Shown: positions 18,490-28,116, counted from the stretch's first letter. The stretch: DNA of 64,000 nt from Vibrio albus (GCF_003144035.1 NZ_QFWT01000009.1:124001-188000), one strand, 5' to 3'. Translations and numbers: made by a program. The notes: generated by a model not told the origin, from the letters alone.

Positions 18490-19128
18490 CTATATAACTT
18501 TGACCACCTCCAGCATCGATGAAAAACGGTTATCAGCAAAAGCGAACTTAGGGGCCTGGCAATCGTGCGAAACCAGATATGTCGTCATCATCGCTGACTT
18601 CGCTGCAATCAACCCATTAAGACTGTCTTCAATAACCAAACAGTCTTTCGGCTGAACATTCAACTTTCTGGCCGTGGTCAGGTAGACAGCAGGGTGCGGT
18701 TTACCGTATTTTTCATCTTCAGCGCTGGAGATTTCATCGAAATATTCGACCAATCCAAGTTTATCCAGTACGACATTAACTACCCTCCGACTTGAAGATG
18801 TAGCCAATCCTATCTGGTATCCTAACGCCTTTGCTGCAGATATCATTTCCGAGACACCAGGCATTGCTCTGCCCTCTTCCATAACCTGAAGGCACAATTT
18901 ATCTAAAATACCTTTTTCAAGCGTGTTTAAATCAACATCCAGATGGAACATATCCTTCCAGGTCTGAGCAATCGCATCAATACGCTTCCCCATGGTATGG
19001 CGTTCACACTCTTCCGGCGTCACTCTAACCCCGTACTGGGATAAACAGATATCCTGTGCCTTCTGCCACAAAGGCTCTGAATCGATTAACACACCATCCA
19101 TATCAAATATAATTGCTTTATTATTCAC
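18490..19128 (-). CDS. HAD-superfamily sugar-phosphate phosphatase / beta-phosphoglucomutase-like
   Basis: 212 residues starting at a GTG with GAGAGG upstream. HAD motif I is FDMDGVLIDSEP (nucleophile Asp and acid Asp), motif II is ATSSSRR, motif III Lys is in EKYGKPHP, and motif IV is VIEDSLNG. The alpha-helical cap lies at 15-85. It resembles E. coli YniC (HxpB), which removes phosphate from hexose and related sugar phosphates such as 2-deoxyglucose-6-phosphate. It is the last gene of the arabinitol operon, 17 bp after the transporter gene. It may relieve sugar-phosphate stress there; this is inference. Confidence 0.85.
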   Translation of the reverse strand: MNNKAIIFDMDGVLIDSEPLWQKAQDICLSQYGVRVTPEECERHTMGKRIDAIAQTWKDMFHLDVDLNTLEKGILDKLCLQVMEEGRAMPGVSEMISAAKALGYQIGLATSSSRRVVNVVLDKLGLVEYFDEISSAEDEKYGKPHPAVYLTTARKLNVQPKDCLVIEDSLNGLIAAKSAMMTTYLVSHDCQAPKFAFADNRFSSMLEVVKVI

Positions 19129-19145
19129 TTTTACCTCTCTTTATA

Positions 19146-20420
19146 TTAGGCCGTAGTTACTTCCTCTTCTGCTATAAATTCATTTTCAAATCCTGGCTGT
19201 TCTACTTTAATCATATAAGTAAAAATAAATGCCGCGAGATATAAAACGGTATAAGCAATCACAACACCAATCGTGCTGAAATAAGGCAGTAATATTGAAG
19301 CTATCGCCGGAGCTAAGAAATTAGACAAACCAGCAGACAGGTTATAAACCGAAATTGCCGCCCCTTTGTGTTTAGGTTCCAGAGCAGGAAATACGGCCGA
19401 CATCGGTACGAATGCAGCGACAAAAGTACCCAGTAAAATAGCGGGAACCAACGCCATATAAAAGTTGTGACCAAAGTACTGAGGAATATAATAGAAGGAC
19501 AGACTTGATACCGCCATACCAATACACCCGAACCAGCGCACGACTTTCATCCAGCCCATTTTCTCACCCATGATTCCCCAGAAGACGTTTGAGAATAGAG
19601 TAGTAAAGAAAAATGCCGCCCAGACCTGCAGCCATTCGGATGTGGTAAATCCTAAGTCATCCACAAACATCATCGGCATAATAACCGCAAAGCCAAACAG
19701 TGACAGGGTATTGATGATACGAACAAAGCTGGAATACATAATATTTTTATTCGTATACAGAAGCGTTACCGCCCGGCTTAGCTCCGTCAATTTTTCTTTC
19801 GTCGATAGCGACTGCATGTGGGTTGGTGTTTTCGCTTTACGCAGGGAAACCATGGCAATAACACCACCACTCAAACAAAATGCCAGTGCCAGCCACAAGG
19901 TACCCAGCTCTCCGATCATTGGAATAGTGAAGCTAGGAATATAGCTGCCGGCTACACCGATACCAACGGAATAGACCATCCAGAACCAACCCACCGCTGA
20001 ACTGACTGAGTCACTTTTCACATTGTGAACAATCACCACGATAAAGGAGTACAGGAAGAGCGGATAAGCAAAGCCGCGAATACCATAGAACAGCAAGATA
20101 AGCGGATAATTGGCATTTCCTAATCCAAAAGTCAAAAATAAAACATGAAAAGTACACCAGAATAAGAAACCAATTTTCATCGTTTTCTGTGGGGTAATTA
20201 TTTCTGCTACCACACCAGAAATCCATGCAGCCAGTGCCGCTGCAAGTCCATATAACGTAAATGCAAAAGAAGCCTGTGCCGGACTAAATCCAAGATCGGT
20301 TATATAATGGGATAAAAATGCTAATTCAAATCCATCACCAGTCATAAAAACGGCAATAGCGACATAGCCCCATATCAGGTTAAGGGGAAGCCCTAACCAC
20401 TGCTTGCTAGTATTTTCCAT
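19146..20420 (-). CDS. dalT: MFS polyol transporter, D-arabinitol/ribitol type
   Basis: A 424-residue MFS protein with about 12 membrane segments, a central cytosolic loop near 195-225, and a soluble C-terminal tail. The N-terminus (WLGLPLNLIWGYVAIAVFMT, GDGFELAFLSHYITDLG) resembles Klebsiella DalT/RbtT, proton symporters for D-arabinitol and ribitol. It lies downstream of the dehydrogenase and kinase genes for D-arabinitol breakdown, which supports the substrate. GAGGAATAT precedes the ATG. The symbol is given by likeness and context. Confidence 0.8.
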   Translation of the reverse strand: MENTSKQWLGLPLNLIWGYVAIAVFMTGDGFELAFLSHYITDLGFSPAQASFAFTLYGLAAALAAWISGVVAEIITPQKTMKIGFLFWCTFHVLFLTFGLGNANYPLILLFYGIRGFAYPLFLYSFIVVIVHNVKSDSVSSAVGWFWMVYSVGIGVAGSYIPSFTIPMIGELGTLWLALAFCLSGGVIAMVSLRKAKTPTHMQSLSTKEKLTELSRAVTLLYTNKNIMYSSFVRIINTLSLFGFAVIMPMMFVDDLGFTTSEWLQVWAAFFFTTLFSNVFWGIMGEKMGWMKVVRWFGCIGMAVSSLSFYYIPQYFGHNFYMALVPAILLGTFVAAFVPMSAVFPALEPKHKGAAISVYNLSAGLSNFLAPAIASILLPYFSTIGVVIAYTVLYLAAFIFTYMIKVEQPGFENEFIAEEEVTTA

Positions 20421-20516
20421 ATATTCCTCAATTTGTAGGGTACGAGAGAATCCAGCACCTTAATTTATATTAAGGTGCTTATTTATATTGTTTAAGATGT
20501 TCTATTTATTTAATAA

Positions 20517-21980
20517 TTATTTACTGCGGAAACTCAGATCATTTTTATACAGCGATTGGAATGTATTATATCGCTCCATTAAATAATTTTTATTTTCCGC
20601 ATTTGTTTCATAAACTTTGTATATTTCCGGTTTTTTACATACCTCTTCTTCCGGTTTTCCGACCGCCAGACAACCCAGGCGAGCCGCACCTAGAGCCCCA
20701 CCGGTTTCCCCGCCTTTATGGGTAACCACAGAAATATCTAAAATGTCTGCCAGAAGCTGAGCCCAGTACGGACTTCTTGCGCCGCCACCCACCAGTGAAC
20801 ACTGGCTCAGTTCCGTGCCACTTTCTTTCAGCACTCTGAGCCCGTCAGCAATCCCGAAGCTGACCCCTTCCAGAACGGAATAACCAAGCACAGCCCTGTT
20901 CGCACTATGAGTCATACCATGGAAGATACCGGTTGCATTAGGATCGTTGTGCGGCGTTCTTTCCCCCGACAGATAAGGGAGGAATATCGGTGCTCTGGAT
21001 TTCTGTTCCATATCCAGCTGTTCGATCTCTTCCAGCAGTTCAACTTCGGTGACACCCACAATGCGGCAATACCACTGCAGGCAACTCGCCGCACTCAGCA
21101 TCACACTCATCTGATGCCAACGGTCTGGAAGTGCGTGACAGAATGCGTGGACCGCAGACTCGGGAGCAGGGCGATAAGTATCGTTCACAACAAATAACAC
21201 ACCAGAAGTACCCAGAGAAATAAATGCATCTCCTGGCTTAATCGCACCAACACCAATAGCACTCACGGCGTTATCACCACCGCCACCGGCTACCACTACC
21301 GATGGTTGCAGCCCCCAGGCTTTCGCTACTTCCGGAGCCAGTGTCGCTGACGCATCACTGCCTTCCACCAGCTCAGGCATATAACTTCTGTCCAGCCCAC
21401 ATTTGTCCAGAATATAGTCAGACCAGTCACGTTTGCTGACATCCAGCCATAGTGTTCCGGCGGAATCAGACATATCCGAGATCTTACGACCTGTCATTCG
21501 CAACCGCAGGTAATCTTTCGGCAGCAACACCGTTTTCAGTTTTCTGAAGATCTCCGGTTCATGCTTTTGCACCCACAGTAATTTAGGGGCTGTAAAACCC
21601 GGCATTGCCAGGTTACCAGCGATGGCGTGCAGCTCGGGAGCCGCGGCTTCCAGTTCTTCACACTCTTTCGGACAGCGGGTGTCGTTCCAGAGAATCGCCG
21701 GACGCAGAACGTTATCTTTTTCATCCAGCAATACTGCACCATGCATCTGACCGGATAAGCCAATCGCTTTGATGGCACTCCAGTGTTCGCCCAGCTCTTC
21801 TCTCAAGATAGTGACAAGGTAATTTGTCGCTTCCCACCACTCTTGCGGAGCCTGCTCTGACCAATGCGGCTGTGGTCTCTGAATTGTCAGCGGGGCGCTG
21901 TGTACAGCAACGGTATTACCCGTTTCATCCAGTACCAGCCCTTTGACTTCAGAAGTGCCTAAATCTAATCCTAAATACAT
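20517..21980 (-). CDS. xylB: Xylulokinase (FGGY family)
   Basis: 487 residues from the ATG at 21980. The ATG two codons earlier (21986) directly abuts the AAGGA, while 21980 has 6 nt spacing. It begins YLGLDLGTSEVKGLVLDE (ATP/sugar-binding Asp). It has the FGGY-family substrate motif GLSGQMHGAVLLDE and the C-terminal GGGARSPYWAQLLADIL. The catalytic Asp is in AGGGGDNAVSAIGVG. The enzyme phosphorylates D-xylulose made by D-arabinitol dehydrogenase, giving xylulose-5-phosphate for the pentose phosphate pathway. In dal operons this gene is called dalK. It follows the dehydrogenase gene after 9 bp. Confidence 0.93.
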   Translation of the reverse strand: MYLGLDLGTSEVKGLVLDETGNTVAVHSAPLTIQRPQPHWSEQAPQEWWEATNYLVTILREELGEHWSAIKAIGLSGQMHGAVLLDEKDNVLRPAILWNDTRCPKECEELEAAAPELHAIAGNLAMPGFTAPKLLWVQKHEPEIFRKLKTVLLPKDYLRLRMTGRKISDMSDSAGTLWLDVSKRDWSDYILDKCGLDRSYMPELVEGSDASATLAPEVAKAWGLQPSVVVAGGGGDNAVSAIGVGAIKPGDAFISLGTSGVLFVVNDTYRPAPESAVHAFCHALPDRWHQMSVMLSAASCLQWYCRIVGVTEVELLEEIEQLDMEQKSRAPIFLPYLSGERTPHNDPNATGIFHGMTHSANRAVLGYSVLEGVSFGIADGLRVLKESGTELSQCSLVGGGARSPYWAQLLADILDISVVTHKGGETGGALGAARLGCLAVGKPEEEVCKKPEIYKVYETNAENKNYLMERYNTFQSLYKNDLSFRSK

Positions 21981-21989
21981 CGTCATTCC

Positions 21990-23357
21990 TTACTGAATCA
22001 TTGGATATACCGTTGCAATTTTGTCACGCAACAGCTGTTCAAACTCAAGGTTAGATGCAAGTTCACCAAATAAAGCCTGATCCGTCGCATAAACATGAAT
22101 TGGATCAGCAGAATTGAACATGGCATGTACTGCCGCTTCATCCAGAATGCCGTCCTGATACTCATATGGCAGTTCACCTTTGTGCCACTGTTCCATAAAG
22201 ACAAAGAACAGAGCAGGAAGCATTGCCGTAGCATTTGGCACCACACCACGCTGGTAACACTCAAGCATGGTCGGAGTGATCATCGCCGGAATTTTCGAGA
22301 AGCCGTCAGCCGCTACGCGTTGGTTAGTATCTTTAATATGCGGGTTGGTGAAACGCTCCAGTACCACGTCACGATACTTAGGCAAATCGATACCGTTGTC
22401 GCCCAGACAAGGGATCACATCTTCCGTGACATAATCATGGGCAATTTTGTAGATATAATCTGTCAGGGTACTTTCATGGATAAACTGCAGACCAACCAGT
22501 GTGCCCGCCCAGGCAATACAGCTGTGAGAAGAGTTAAGAATGCGGATTTTCGCCTCTTCATAAGGAATCACTGAATCGACCAGCTCAACACCAACCGCTT
22601 CCAGATTCGGTCGCACGTCTTTGAACTTATCTTCCACTACCCACTGAATAAAAGTTTCACCCATTACCGGTGCTTTGTCAGCAATACCAGTGACATCTTT
22701 AATACGCGCAGGCAGGTCTTCCGCTGGTCGCGGCGTAATTCTGTCAACCATAGTATTCGGACAGGTTACGTTGTTCGCCACCCAGGTCAGCAACTCAGGT
22801 TTGTCAGTCAGACCGATAAACTCAACCAGTCCGTCATGGAAACGCTCACCGTTATGACGAACATTGTCACAGTTCAGCAGAGTTACAGGACCGGTATTCT
22901 GCTCCATCCGTTGCAGCAAAATTTTGCAGATAGTGCCGTAAATCGTCTGGTTACCACCAGCAAGATCACCTTTAATGGCTTCGCTGTTAACTTCCAGCTT
23001 ATAGCTGGTATCCAGGTAGTAACCCCCTTCAGTCACGGTAAAGGCAATCACTTTTGTGGTTTCCGCTGCACCTTCGTCAACTAAAGGCTTAAGGTCTGCC
23101 TGCCAAGGCAGAAGCTTACGGATAGAGGTGATCTCTTCATACTTGCATTCACCCTGAGGACTGACCGTTTCCAACACATATTTACCATTCTGATCAGCCA
23201 GCGCTTTGACAGTATGCTCTGCATCATTACGGATGTTACCTGCTGAAATACTCCAGCTTGCATCACCAGACTCAATCAGTTTGTGCAGGTACCACGCCTG
23301 GTGAGCACGGTGAAATGATCCAAGACCGATATGAAGCCACGTATATTGATTAGTCAT
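21990..23357 (-). CDS. dalD: D-arabinitol 4-dehydrogenase (mannitol dehydrogenase family)
   Basis: 455 residues from the ATG at 23357, which has AGAGGA 7 nt upstream. An upstream frame to 23414 lacks this site. It belongs to the long-chain mannitol dehydrogenase group. The NAD-binding start is [20 protein letters not shown]. The C-terminal domain holds the catalytic Lys-x4-Asn-x2-His: [16 protein letters not shown]. The length equals Klebsiella DalD. It should oxidise D-arabinitol to D-xylulose. It is the first gene of the operon, ahead of xylulokinase, transporter and phosphatase. The near-identity of layout to dal operons favours arabinitol over mannitol. Confidence 0.9.
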   Translation of the reverse strand: MTNQYTWLHIGLGSFHRAHQAWYLHKLIESGDASWSISAGNIRNDAEHTVKALADQNGKYVLETVSPQGECKYEEITSIRKLLPWQADLKPLVDEGAAETTKVIAFTVTEGGYYLDTSYKLEVNSEAIKGDLAGGNQTIYGTICKILLQRMEQNTGPVTLLNCDNVRHNGERFHDGLVEFIGLTDKPELLTWVANNVTCPNTMVDRITPRPAEDLPARIKDVTGIADKAPVMGETFIQWVVEDKFKDVRPNLEAVGVELVDSVIPYEEAKIRILNSSHSCIAWAGTLVGLQFIHESTLTDYIYKIAHDYVTEDVIPCLGDNGIDLPKYRDVVLERFTNPHIKDTNQRVAADGFSKIPAMITPTMLECYQRGVVPNATAMLPALFFVFMEQWHKGELPYEYQDGILDEAAVHAMFNSADPIHVYATDQALFGELASNLEFEQLLRDKIATVYPMIQ

Positions 23358-23418
23358 TATTATTCCTCTTTGTGTTTTGTTGTTGCAAAAAATCATATTC
23401 GATCTTATGACCATGATC

Positions 23419-23434
23419 TGGGCTTTTGATCACA
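23419..23434. promoter_or_regulatory. Possible CRP site in the arabinitol promoter region
   Basis: TGGGC-N6-TCACA fits the right half of the CRP consensus well (GATCACAAAA), and 3 of 5 bases fit in the left half. The same TGATCACAAAA stretch occurs near the beta-glucoside operon. Weak on its own. Confidence 0.35.
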
Positions 23435-23437
23435 AAA

Positions 23438-23500
23438 GAGCAAAAGTAATTTATATTGAGCAAATGACCGATTGAGAGCAAAAAATCTGATCAAGAGCAT
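23438..23500. promoter_or_regulatory. Array of four GAGCA boxes between dalD and its regulator
   Basis: GAGCA occurs at 23438, 23458, 23476 and 23495, spaced 20, 18 and 19 bp, three of them followed by an A-rich stretch. They lie in the 212-bp divergent promoter. SorC/DeoR-type regulators bind as tetramers to repeated sites, so this may be the operator array. Inference from spacing only. Confidence 0.5.
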
Positions 23501-23569
23501 GAGTCGTAAAACTAAGTGGTGTATTCTGTAACGAGCTGAAGACAAACGAAGAACACTGAGGTAATAGGG

Positions 23570-24514
23570 TTGGATAACTACGCAAAATCTGAACAGATCA
23601 TACGTGCTGCCTGGATGTACTTTATTCTGGGAAAAAATCAGAATGAAATTGCAGCCGAGCTCGGCGTATCAAGGCCTGTAGTACAAAGACTGATTGCGGC
23701 GGCCAAAGATGAAGGGGCAGTGTCTGTCAGCATTAACCACCCTATTGCCACTTGTTTGAATTATTCTGAACTGGTTAAAGAAAAGTTTTCTCTGGAGCGC
23801 TGCCATATTGTCCCGGAAAATCAAGACGAAAGCGTTCTGAATAGTGTCGCCTATGGCGGTGCTCAAATCATGAGTGAATATATTAATCATCAGAACACGC
23901 ATATTATCGGTATCGGTTCAGGTAATACCCTGAAACGCGTGGTCAGTTATCTGGATCCTATGGAACACTCAGATAAAAAATGTGTTTCCCTTATCAGCGC
24001 TATGGCGGTAGACGGACAATGTAACTATTACGATGACGTGCCACTGATTTTAGCCAGCCGAATCAAAGCGAACTACTATCAACTGCCTGCACCACGGTAT
24101 TCCCGCTCGGCAGAAGCATACGATCTCTGGTGTCAAAACCCTCTCTATCAGGATATTACTGCTATCGCAGACACGGCGAACGTCACCTTTATTGGTATCG
24201 GTTCTGTTATTGATGGCGGTAACAGCCCGATCATTGCCGACGGCTTCATTTCCGATCAACAGGCAGGGGAACTGACAGAGCAAGGTGCAGTAGGTGAAAT
24301 TCTGGGAACCTTCGTCGATATTGAGGGCAACGTGCTCGATCATGTGATAAATCAGCGCAATACCAGCTACAACGTACGCCGTAATCCCAACCTCAGAGTC
24401 GGTATAGCCGGTGGGGCAGAAAAACGCAAAACCATTCTCGCCGCTTTGCAGGGTAAATGGATTAATGGCCTTGTGACGGATGAAGCAACGGCCAAGTGGC
24501 TGCTGGTTCGCTAA
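23570..24514 (+). CDS. dalR: SorC-family sugar-binding transcriptional regulator of the arabinitol operon
   Basis: 314 residues, starting at a TTG with GAGG 8 nt upstream. The N-terminal HTH reads GKNQNEIAAELGVSRPVVQR. The rest is a SorC/DeoR-type sugar-phosphate sensor domain with the motifs GIGSGNTLKRVV and GIAGGAEKRKTILAALQGKW plus VTDEATAKWLL at the end. It is divergent from the dal operon and almost certainly controls it, as DalR does in Klebsiella. Its stop is followed after 1 bp by the arfB start. Confidence 0.88.
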   Translation: MDNYAKSEQIIRAAWMYFILGKNQNEIAAELGVSRPVVQRLIAAAKDEGAVSVSINHPIATCLNYSELVKEKFSLERCHIVPENQDESVLNSVAYGGAQIMSEYINHQNTHIIGIGSGNTLKRVVSYLDPMEHSDKKCVSLISAMAVDGQCNYYDDVPLILASRIKANYYQLPAPRYSRSAEAYDLWCQNPLYQDITAIADTANVTFIGIGSVIDGGNSPIIADGFISDQQAGELTEQGAVGEILGTFVDIEGNVLDHVINQRNTSYNVRRNPNLRVGIAGGAEKRKTILAALQGKWINGLVTDEATAKWLLVR

Positions 24515-24515
24515 T

Positions 24516-24929
24516 ATGCTGAAAATTTCTAACAATGTTGAGCTCGCCGACTGGGAAATTGACCTGTCGGCCATTCGTGCCATGGGCAGCGGAGGGCAAA
24601 ACGTCAACAAGGTGTCCAGCGCGATACATCTACGGTTTGATATCAAACGTTCTACCCTGCCGGATGTCTACAAGCAAAAGCTACTCACACTGTCTGATTC
24701 CAGAATCACCAAAGACGGCGTCATCATCATCAAAGCTCAGACCTACCGGACTCAGGAACAAAACCGGGAAGATGCTCTGAATCGCCTTCGGGAGTTGATT
24801 CTCTCAGCCATGGTGGTCGTAAAAAAACGTCGGGCAACCAAGCCGACCAAAGGCTCTCAACGCCGACGGGTAGAGTCTAAAAAGAGAAAAGGTGCCACTA
24901 AATCACTGCGTAGAAAGGTAGATTTTTAG
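24516..24929 (+). CDS. arfB: Alternative ribosome-rescue factor ArfB (YaeJ)
   Basis: 137 residues from the ATG at 24516; an earlier ATG at 24480 overlaps the regulator gene and is not needed. The GGQ motif of peptide-release factors is at residues 26-28 (RAMGSGGQNVNK). The C-terminal tail is rich in Lys and Arg (RRATKPTKGSQRRRV and on), the part that enters the mRNA channel of stalled ribosomes. ArfB hydrolyses peptidyl-tRNA on non-stop ribosomes. Sharing a transcript with the sugar regulator is probably incidental. Confidence 0.93.
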   Translation: MLKISNNVELADWEIDLSAIRAMGSGGQNVNKVSSAIHLRFDIKRSTLPDVYKQKLLTLSDSRITKDGVIIIKAQTYRTQEQNREDALNRLRELILSAMVVVKKRRATKPTKGSQRRRVESKKRKGATKSLRRKVDF

Positions 24930-24959
24930 GTAAATACACTTATATATGCTTTACGTTTC

Positions 24960-26771
24960 TCACACTTTCGCTAGGGCGTGTATATGGTCCCCAGAAAATA
25001 ATTTCGCTCCTGGCTGTGGCTTATAAAATAAATAACCCTGAGCGGTATCACAGCCTAGTGATGACAAATAGTTAAGCTGCTCAGTCGTTTCTACTCCTTC
25101 AGCAATAACAGATAAGCCTAAATTGTGTCCTAATTCAATGATAGATTTCACTATTGTCTGTTCGTGCTTATCAACCGTAATTTCTTCAATGAAACACTTA
25201 TCAATTTTTAAAGTATCGACTCTTAGTTTACTTAAGTAAGAAAGAGAAGAGTAACCCGTTCCAAAATCATCTATAGAGATATTAAATCCAACGGATTTTA
25301 GTCTGGAAAAGAGAACCATAATTTTATCAGGGTCACTGACTAACATGGACTCTGTTACTTCCAGTTCTATCTTATAGGGAGATATATTTTCGCTGTTTAA
25401 TATTGAAAGTAGCTGTTCATAGAAACGTGGATGTTCAATTTGTTGAACAGAGAGATTGATTGCTACCCGTCCGTTAAATGACTTTTGTTCGTTTTCCCAG
25501 CGGTTGAGTTGTTTGCATACCGCCATTACGACCCAATTTCCGAGTAAAGTCATCATTTTGTATTTTTCTGCTACAGGAATAAATTCTACCGGACTTATCA
25601 TACCCAGTTCAGCATCATCCCAGCGAAGCAACGCTTCCATCCCATCGATTTGTCCTGTGCTTATGTCTACCTTGGGCTGATAAGCCAGCGATAACCGGTC
25701 ATTCTCTATTGCTAAATGCAGTTTTCTGCTGAGTTCTAATTCTCTGGTATATTTAAAACCAATATCGGAAGAATAAGGACTGTAATTGTGACCCAATGTT
25801 TTGGCGTTATACATTGCCAAATCAGCTCTGGAAAGTATCTCGGTGAGAGTCCGCCCGTCTTCGGGCCATATAGCCGAACCTAAACTGGCGTCTAAATAAT
25901 GTTCTTGCTTGTTTACCATTACCGGTTCATGAAATGACGCTACAATGTTTTTAGCCAGTTGAGATGTACTTTCTTCTGTCGCATTTCTGTGCGTAATTAT
26001 AAATTCGTCACCACCTACTCTTGCGATAAAATCATCAGAAGAAATAGTCTTGCCTAAGCGCTTAGAGATTATTCTCAGTACTTTATCACCTGCCAGATGT
26101 CCATAGGTATCGTTAATATTCTTAAAACGATTTAAGTCAATAAATATAATTGAAAAGTGATTCTTTTTGACCGGCGGTAAAGCGGTCTGTCTGCCAACTT
26201 CTTCCACAAAATAAGCACGATTATATAAACCGGTCAGACTGTCAAAGATGGTTAATTGTTGAACTTCTTTTTCTGCTTTTTTTTGCGCTGTAATATCTTT
26301 CTTTTCACCAAGGTAACAAACTATCTCACCTTTAACATTCGTGATAGGGGATATCACAGCTTCTTGAATATATTCAACGCCATCGCAGCGAATATTAACA
26401 AACTCTCCTTTCCACTGCTTTTTAGCTTGTAATGTGCAGTGCATATCGTGGTATGTTTCTTCAGGCGTCTTATTGGAACTTAAAATCTTAGGTGTTTTAC
26501 CCAATACTTCGTGATAAGTATAACCACTCATCTCTTCAAACTTTGGGTTTACATAAACAATATTCATATTGTCATCGGTAATAACAACCGAATTTGAACT
26601 GTGTTTGACAATAGAAAAATACAGCAGATATTTCTCTTCGACAGCCATATCCGAGATATTACAATCACGAATAAACGATGATTGCAGGAAAGGAACTAAC
26701 TCCCTGTCACCACGCACAACCTCCTGAAGCCTCGGTTTAAACGGTGGCTTGGTATCATTGGAGTACTTCAT
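24960..26771 (-). CDS. PAS-GGDEF-EAL protein (c-di-GMP turnover)
   Basis: 603 residues with no membrane segment. A PAS domain lies at about 45-165 (NSVVITDDNMNIVYVNPKFE) with a PAC-like end at DITAQKKAEKEV. The GGDEF domain at about 170-335 has an intact ARVGGDEF motif (G at about 252), so it may make c-di-GMP. The EAL domain at about 350-595 has EALLRW at about 379, NLSVQ, EVTES, DDFGTGYSS, KIDKCF, AEGVE and QGYLF, so it may also degrade it. Which activity dominates cannot be told. The gene is monocistronic, convergent with arfB, with a 500-bp upstream region. Confidence 0.92.
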   Translation of the reverse strand: MKYSNDTKPPFKPRLQEVVRGDRELVPFLQSSFIRDCNISDMAVEEKYLLYFSIVKHSSNSVVITDDNMNIVYVNPKFEEMSGYTYHEVLGKTPKILSSNKTPEETYHDMHCTLQAKKQWKGEFVNIRCDGVEYIQEAVISPITNVKGEIVCYLGEKKDITAQKKAEKEVQQLTIFDSLTGLYNRAYFVEEVGRQTALPPVKKNHFSIIFIDLNRFKNINDTYGHLAGDKVLRIISKRLGKTISSDDFIARVGGDEFIITHRNATEESTSQLAKNIVASFHEPVMVNKQEHYLDASLGSAIWPEDGRTLTEILSRADLAMYNAKTLGHNYSPYSSDIGFKYTRELELSRKLHLAIENDRLSLAYQPKVDISTGQIDGMEALLRWDDAELGMISPVEFIPVAEKYKMMTLLGNWVVMAVCKQLNRWENEQKSFNGRVAINLSVQQIEHPRFYEQLLSILNSENISPYKIELEVTESMLVSDPDKIMVLFSRLKSVGFNISIDDFGTGYSSLSYLSKLRVDTLKIDKCFIEEITVDKHEQTIVKSIIELGHNLGLSVIAEGVETTEQLNYLSSLGCDTAQGYLFYKPQPGAKLFSGDHIHALAKV

Positions 26772-27287
26772 GAGAAGTCCTGCCAGAGGTTCTTAAACAT
26801 AAGATATCCTTATCCATAATTTAAAAACGTATTCCAAATAGATTATCCGGTTATGCTCAGAGTCACCATGATTTGTAAGTACAAGAGCAAACTCACCGCA
26901 AAAATACATTTAATCTATATGTAATAACATTAGCCAATTCGTGACCTCATTCCCAGTTTTACCTTGCAAGCCTTGATAACCATGCTATCAATATGGTTAA
27001 TCTATCATTATCCGTCTATTTATCTCAAATGGGTTTTTATAACCATTAAGCACAAAAAAGCTTAGGTTTATTACTCTACGTCTTACCTGGCCTCTGTGAT
27101 AGCAATCGCGTCATTGCATTATTCGATACAAAAAATCATCAAGTTATGATTGGGACAGATACATTCACTTATCACTCTGTCTCTGTCCTATGGTTCATGA
27201 ATTATCTGACGAAATTGACAGACCCCGATCGATGGCATATTAGTTAATAGTAATGTTCACTAATCTTCGTTAGTAGGAAGGTGCCGG
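26772..27287. other. Long AT-rich intergenic region
   Basis: About 515 bp between the divergent GGDEF-EAL gene and a small ORF. I see no ORF that looks real and no RNA gene. The right end holds a good sigma-70 promoter (27215-27243) for the small gene. The size leaves room for an untranslated leader or small RNA, but nothing shows it. Confidence 0.5.
27215..27243 (+). promoter_or_regulatory. Sigma-70 promoter of the small Cys/His-rich gene
   Basis: A perfect TTGACA (27215-27220), 17-bp spacer and TATTAG (27238-27243). Transcription would start near 27250, about 40 bp before the ATG. Confidence 0.65.
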
Positions 27288-27476
27288 ATGGAATTAAAAA
27301 AAGACCCAAGATGCTATACCGATGTCTGCGTAGACGGAAAGTGGTTTCACCATGATCACTGTACTGACAGTGCTTATATGCTTAAAGGTGGGGCTGCTCC
27401 TGACGTCTCACTACACAAGGTGCCAGAAACCGAAGAAGAACTTATTGAGCTGTTGCACGACGCCAACTATAAGTAG
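27288..27476 (+). CDS. Small Cys/His-rich protein, unknown function
   Basis: 62 residues, acidic in the C-terminal third. AGGAAGG lies 6 nt before the ATG and a sigma-70 promoter precedes it, so it is likely a real gene. The N-terminal half clusters possible metal ligands: CYTDVC (C-x4-C) and then HHDHC. A small zinc- or iron-binding fold is possible. I do not recognise the family. It is monocistronic and followed by a possible hairpin terminator at 27499. Confidence 0.65.
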   Translation: MELKKDPRCYTDVCVDGKWFHHDHCTDSAYMLKGGAAPDVSLHKVPETEEELIELLHDANYK

Positions 27477-27498
27477 CCAGAAATACAATACCATTGCC

Positions 27499-27523
27499 GC
27501 AGCCTTTTTCTGCAAAAGGCTGC
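27499..27523 (+). terminator. Possible terminator of the small gene
   Basis: A 10-bp perfect stem GCAGCCTTTT/AAAAGGCTGC with a 5-nt loop lies 22 bp after the stop. The following sequence (CAGTTCTTTG) is only mildly T-rich, so it is a weaker case. Confidence 0.5.
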
Positions 27524-27621
27524 CAGTTCTTTGCTTAGCCGTTCAGTACCGCTTCACTAAATTCACTGCTTTGGTTAGCGGCTTCCCATCGCTAGTCACA
27601 ATAGCCAAATCATCTTGCAGA

Positions 27622-28038
27622 TTACTTTTTGCGGGCTGCATATTGCTCCCGAGCCTGAAGGATATCGTCTATATTCAGTTCAATCCAGTTAGCCAGCTCT
27701 TTCACCCGGTTAGCCACTTCAATACCACTGTCCGTCAGCTGATATTCGACATGGGGAGGAATAACAGGATGAGAGATACGCAGCACAAACCCGTCCGCTT
27801 CTAATGCCTGTAGCGTCTGAGACAGCATTTTCTCACTCACTCCGGTAATTCTTTTTCTCAGTTCACTGAACCTGTGTGTACCATCCAATAATGAGAACAG
27901 TACCAATACCCCCCAGCGACTGGTCACATCATGCAACACGCCCCTTGAAGGACAGGCCTTTGCCAGCACATCACCCCGCTGAAATTTTTCAGTCAGCGAC
28001 TCTTCTTTTAACTGTCTGATTTCTTTTGCCATTTCCAT
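27622..28038 (-). CDS. HxlR-family transcriptional regulator (YtfH/QorR-like)
   Basis: 138 residues from the ATG at 28038, which has AGGG 6 nt upstream; a longer frame to 28089 is less likely. The HxlR domain shows the N-terminal Cys typical of redox-sensing members (KACPSRGVLHDVTSRWGVLV), the recognition helix VSEKMLSQTLQALEADGFV and the wing PPHVEYQLTDSG. It is divergent from the qorB-like gene, as YtfH is from YtfG in E. coli, and likely represses both genes until quinone or disulfide stress modifies the Cys. The single Cys is visible; the mechanism is inferred. Confidence 0.88.
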   Translation of the reverse strand: MEMAKEIRQLKEESLTEKFQRGDVLAKACPSRGVLHDVTSRWGVLVLFSLLDGTHRFSELRKRITGVSEKMLSQTLQALEADGFVLRISHPVIPPHVEYQLTDSGIEVANRVKELANWIELNIDDILQAREQYAARKK

Positions 28039-28097
28039 AATATCCCTGCCCATCAGATTAATTTTCGGCTGCAGATTTACGCTTACCAAAAAGTGCG

Positions 28098-28116
28098 TAC
28101 TTACAATTAGTAAGTA
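28098..28116. promoter_or_regulatory. HxlR-type operator between regulator and qorB
   Basis: A perfect 7-bp inverted repeat TACTTAC-N5-GTAAGTA in the divergent promoter region. It fits the TACT...AGTA form of sites bound by HxlR-family redox regulators such as YodB. Confidence 0.75.
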
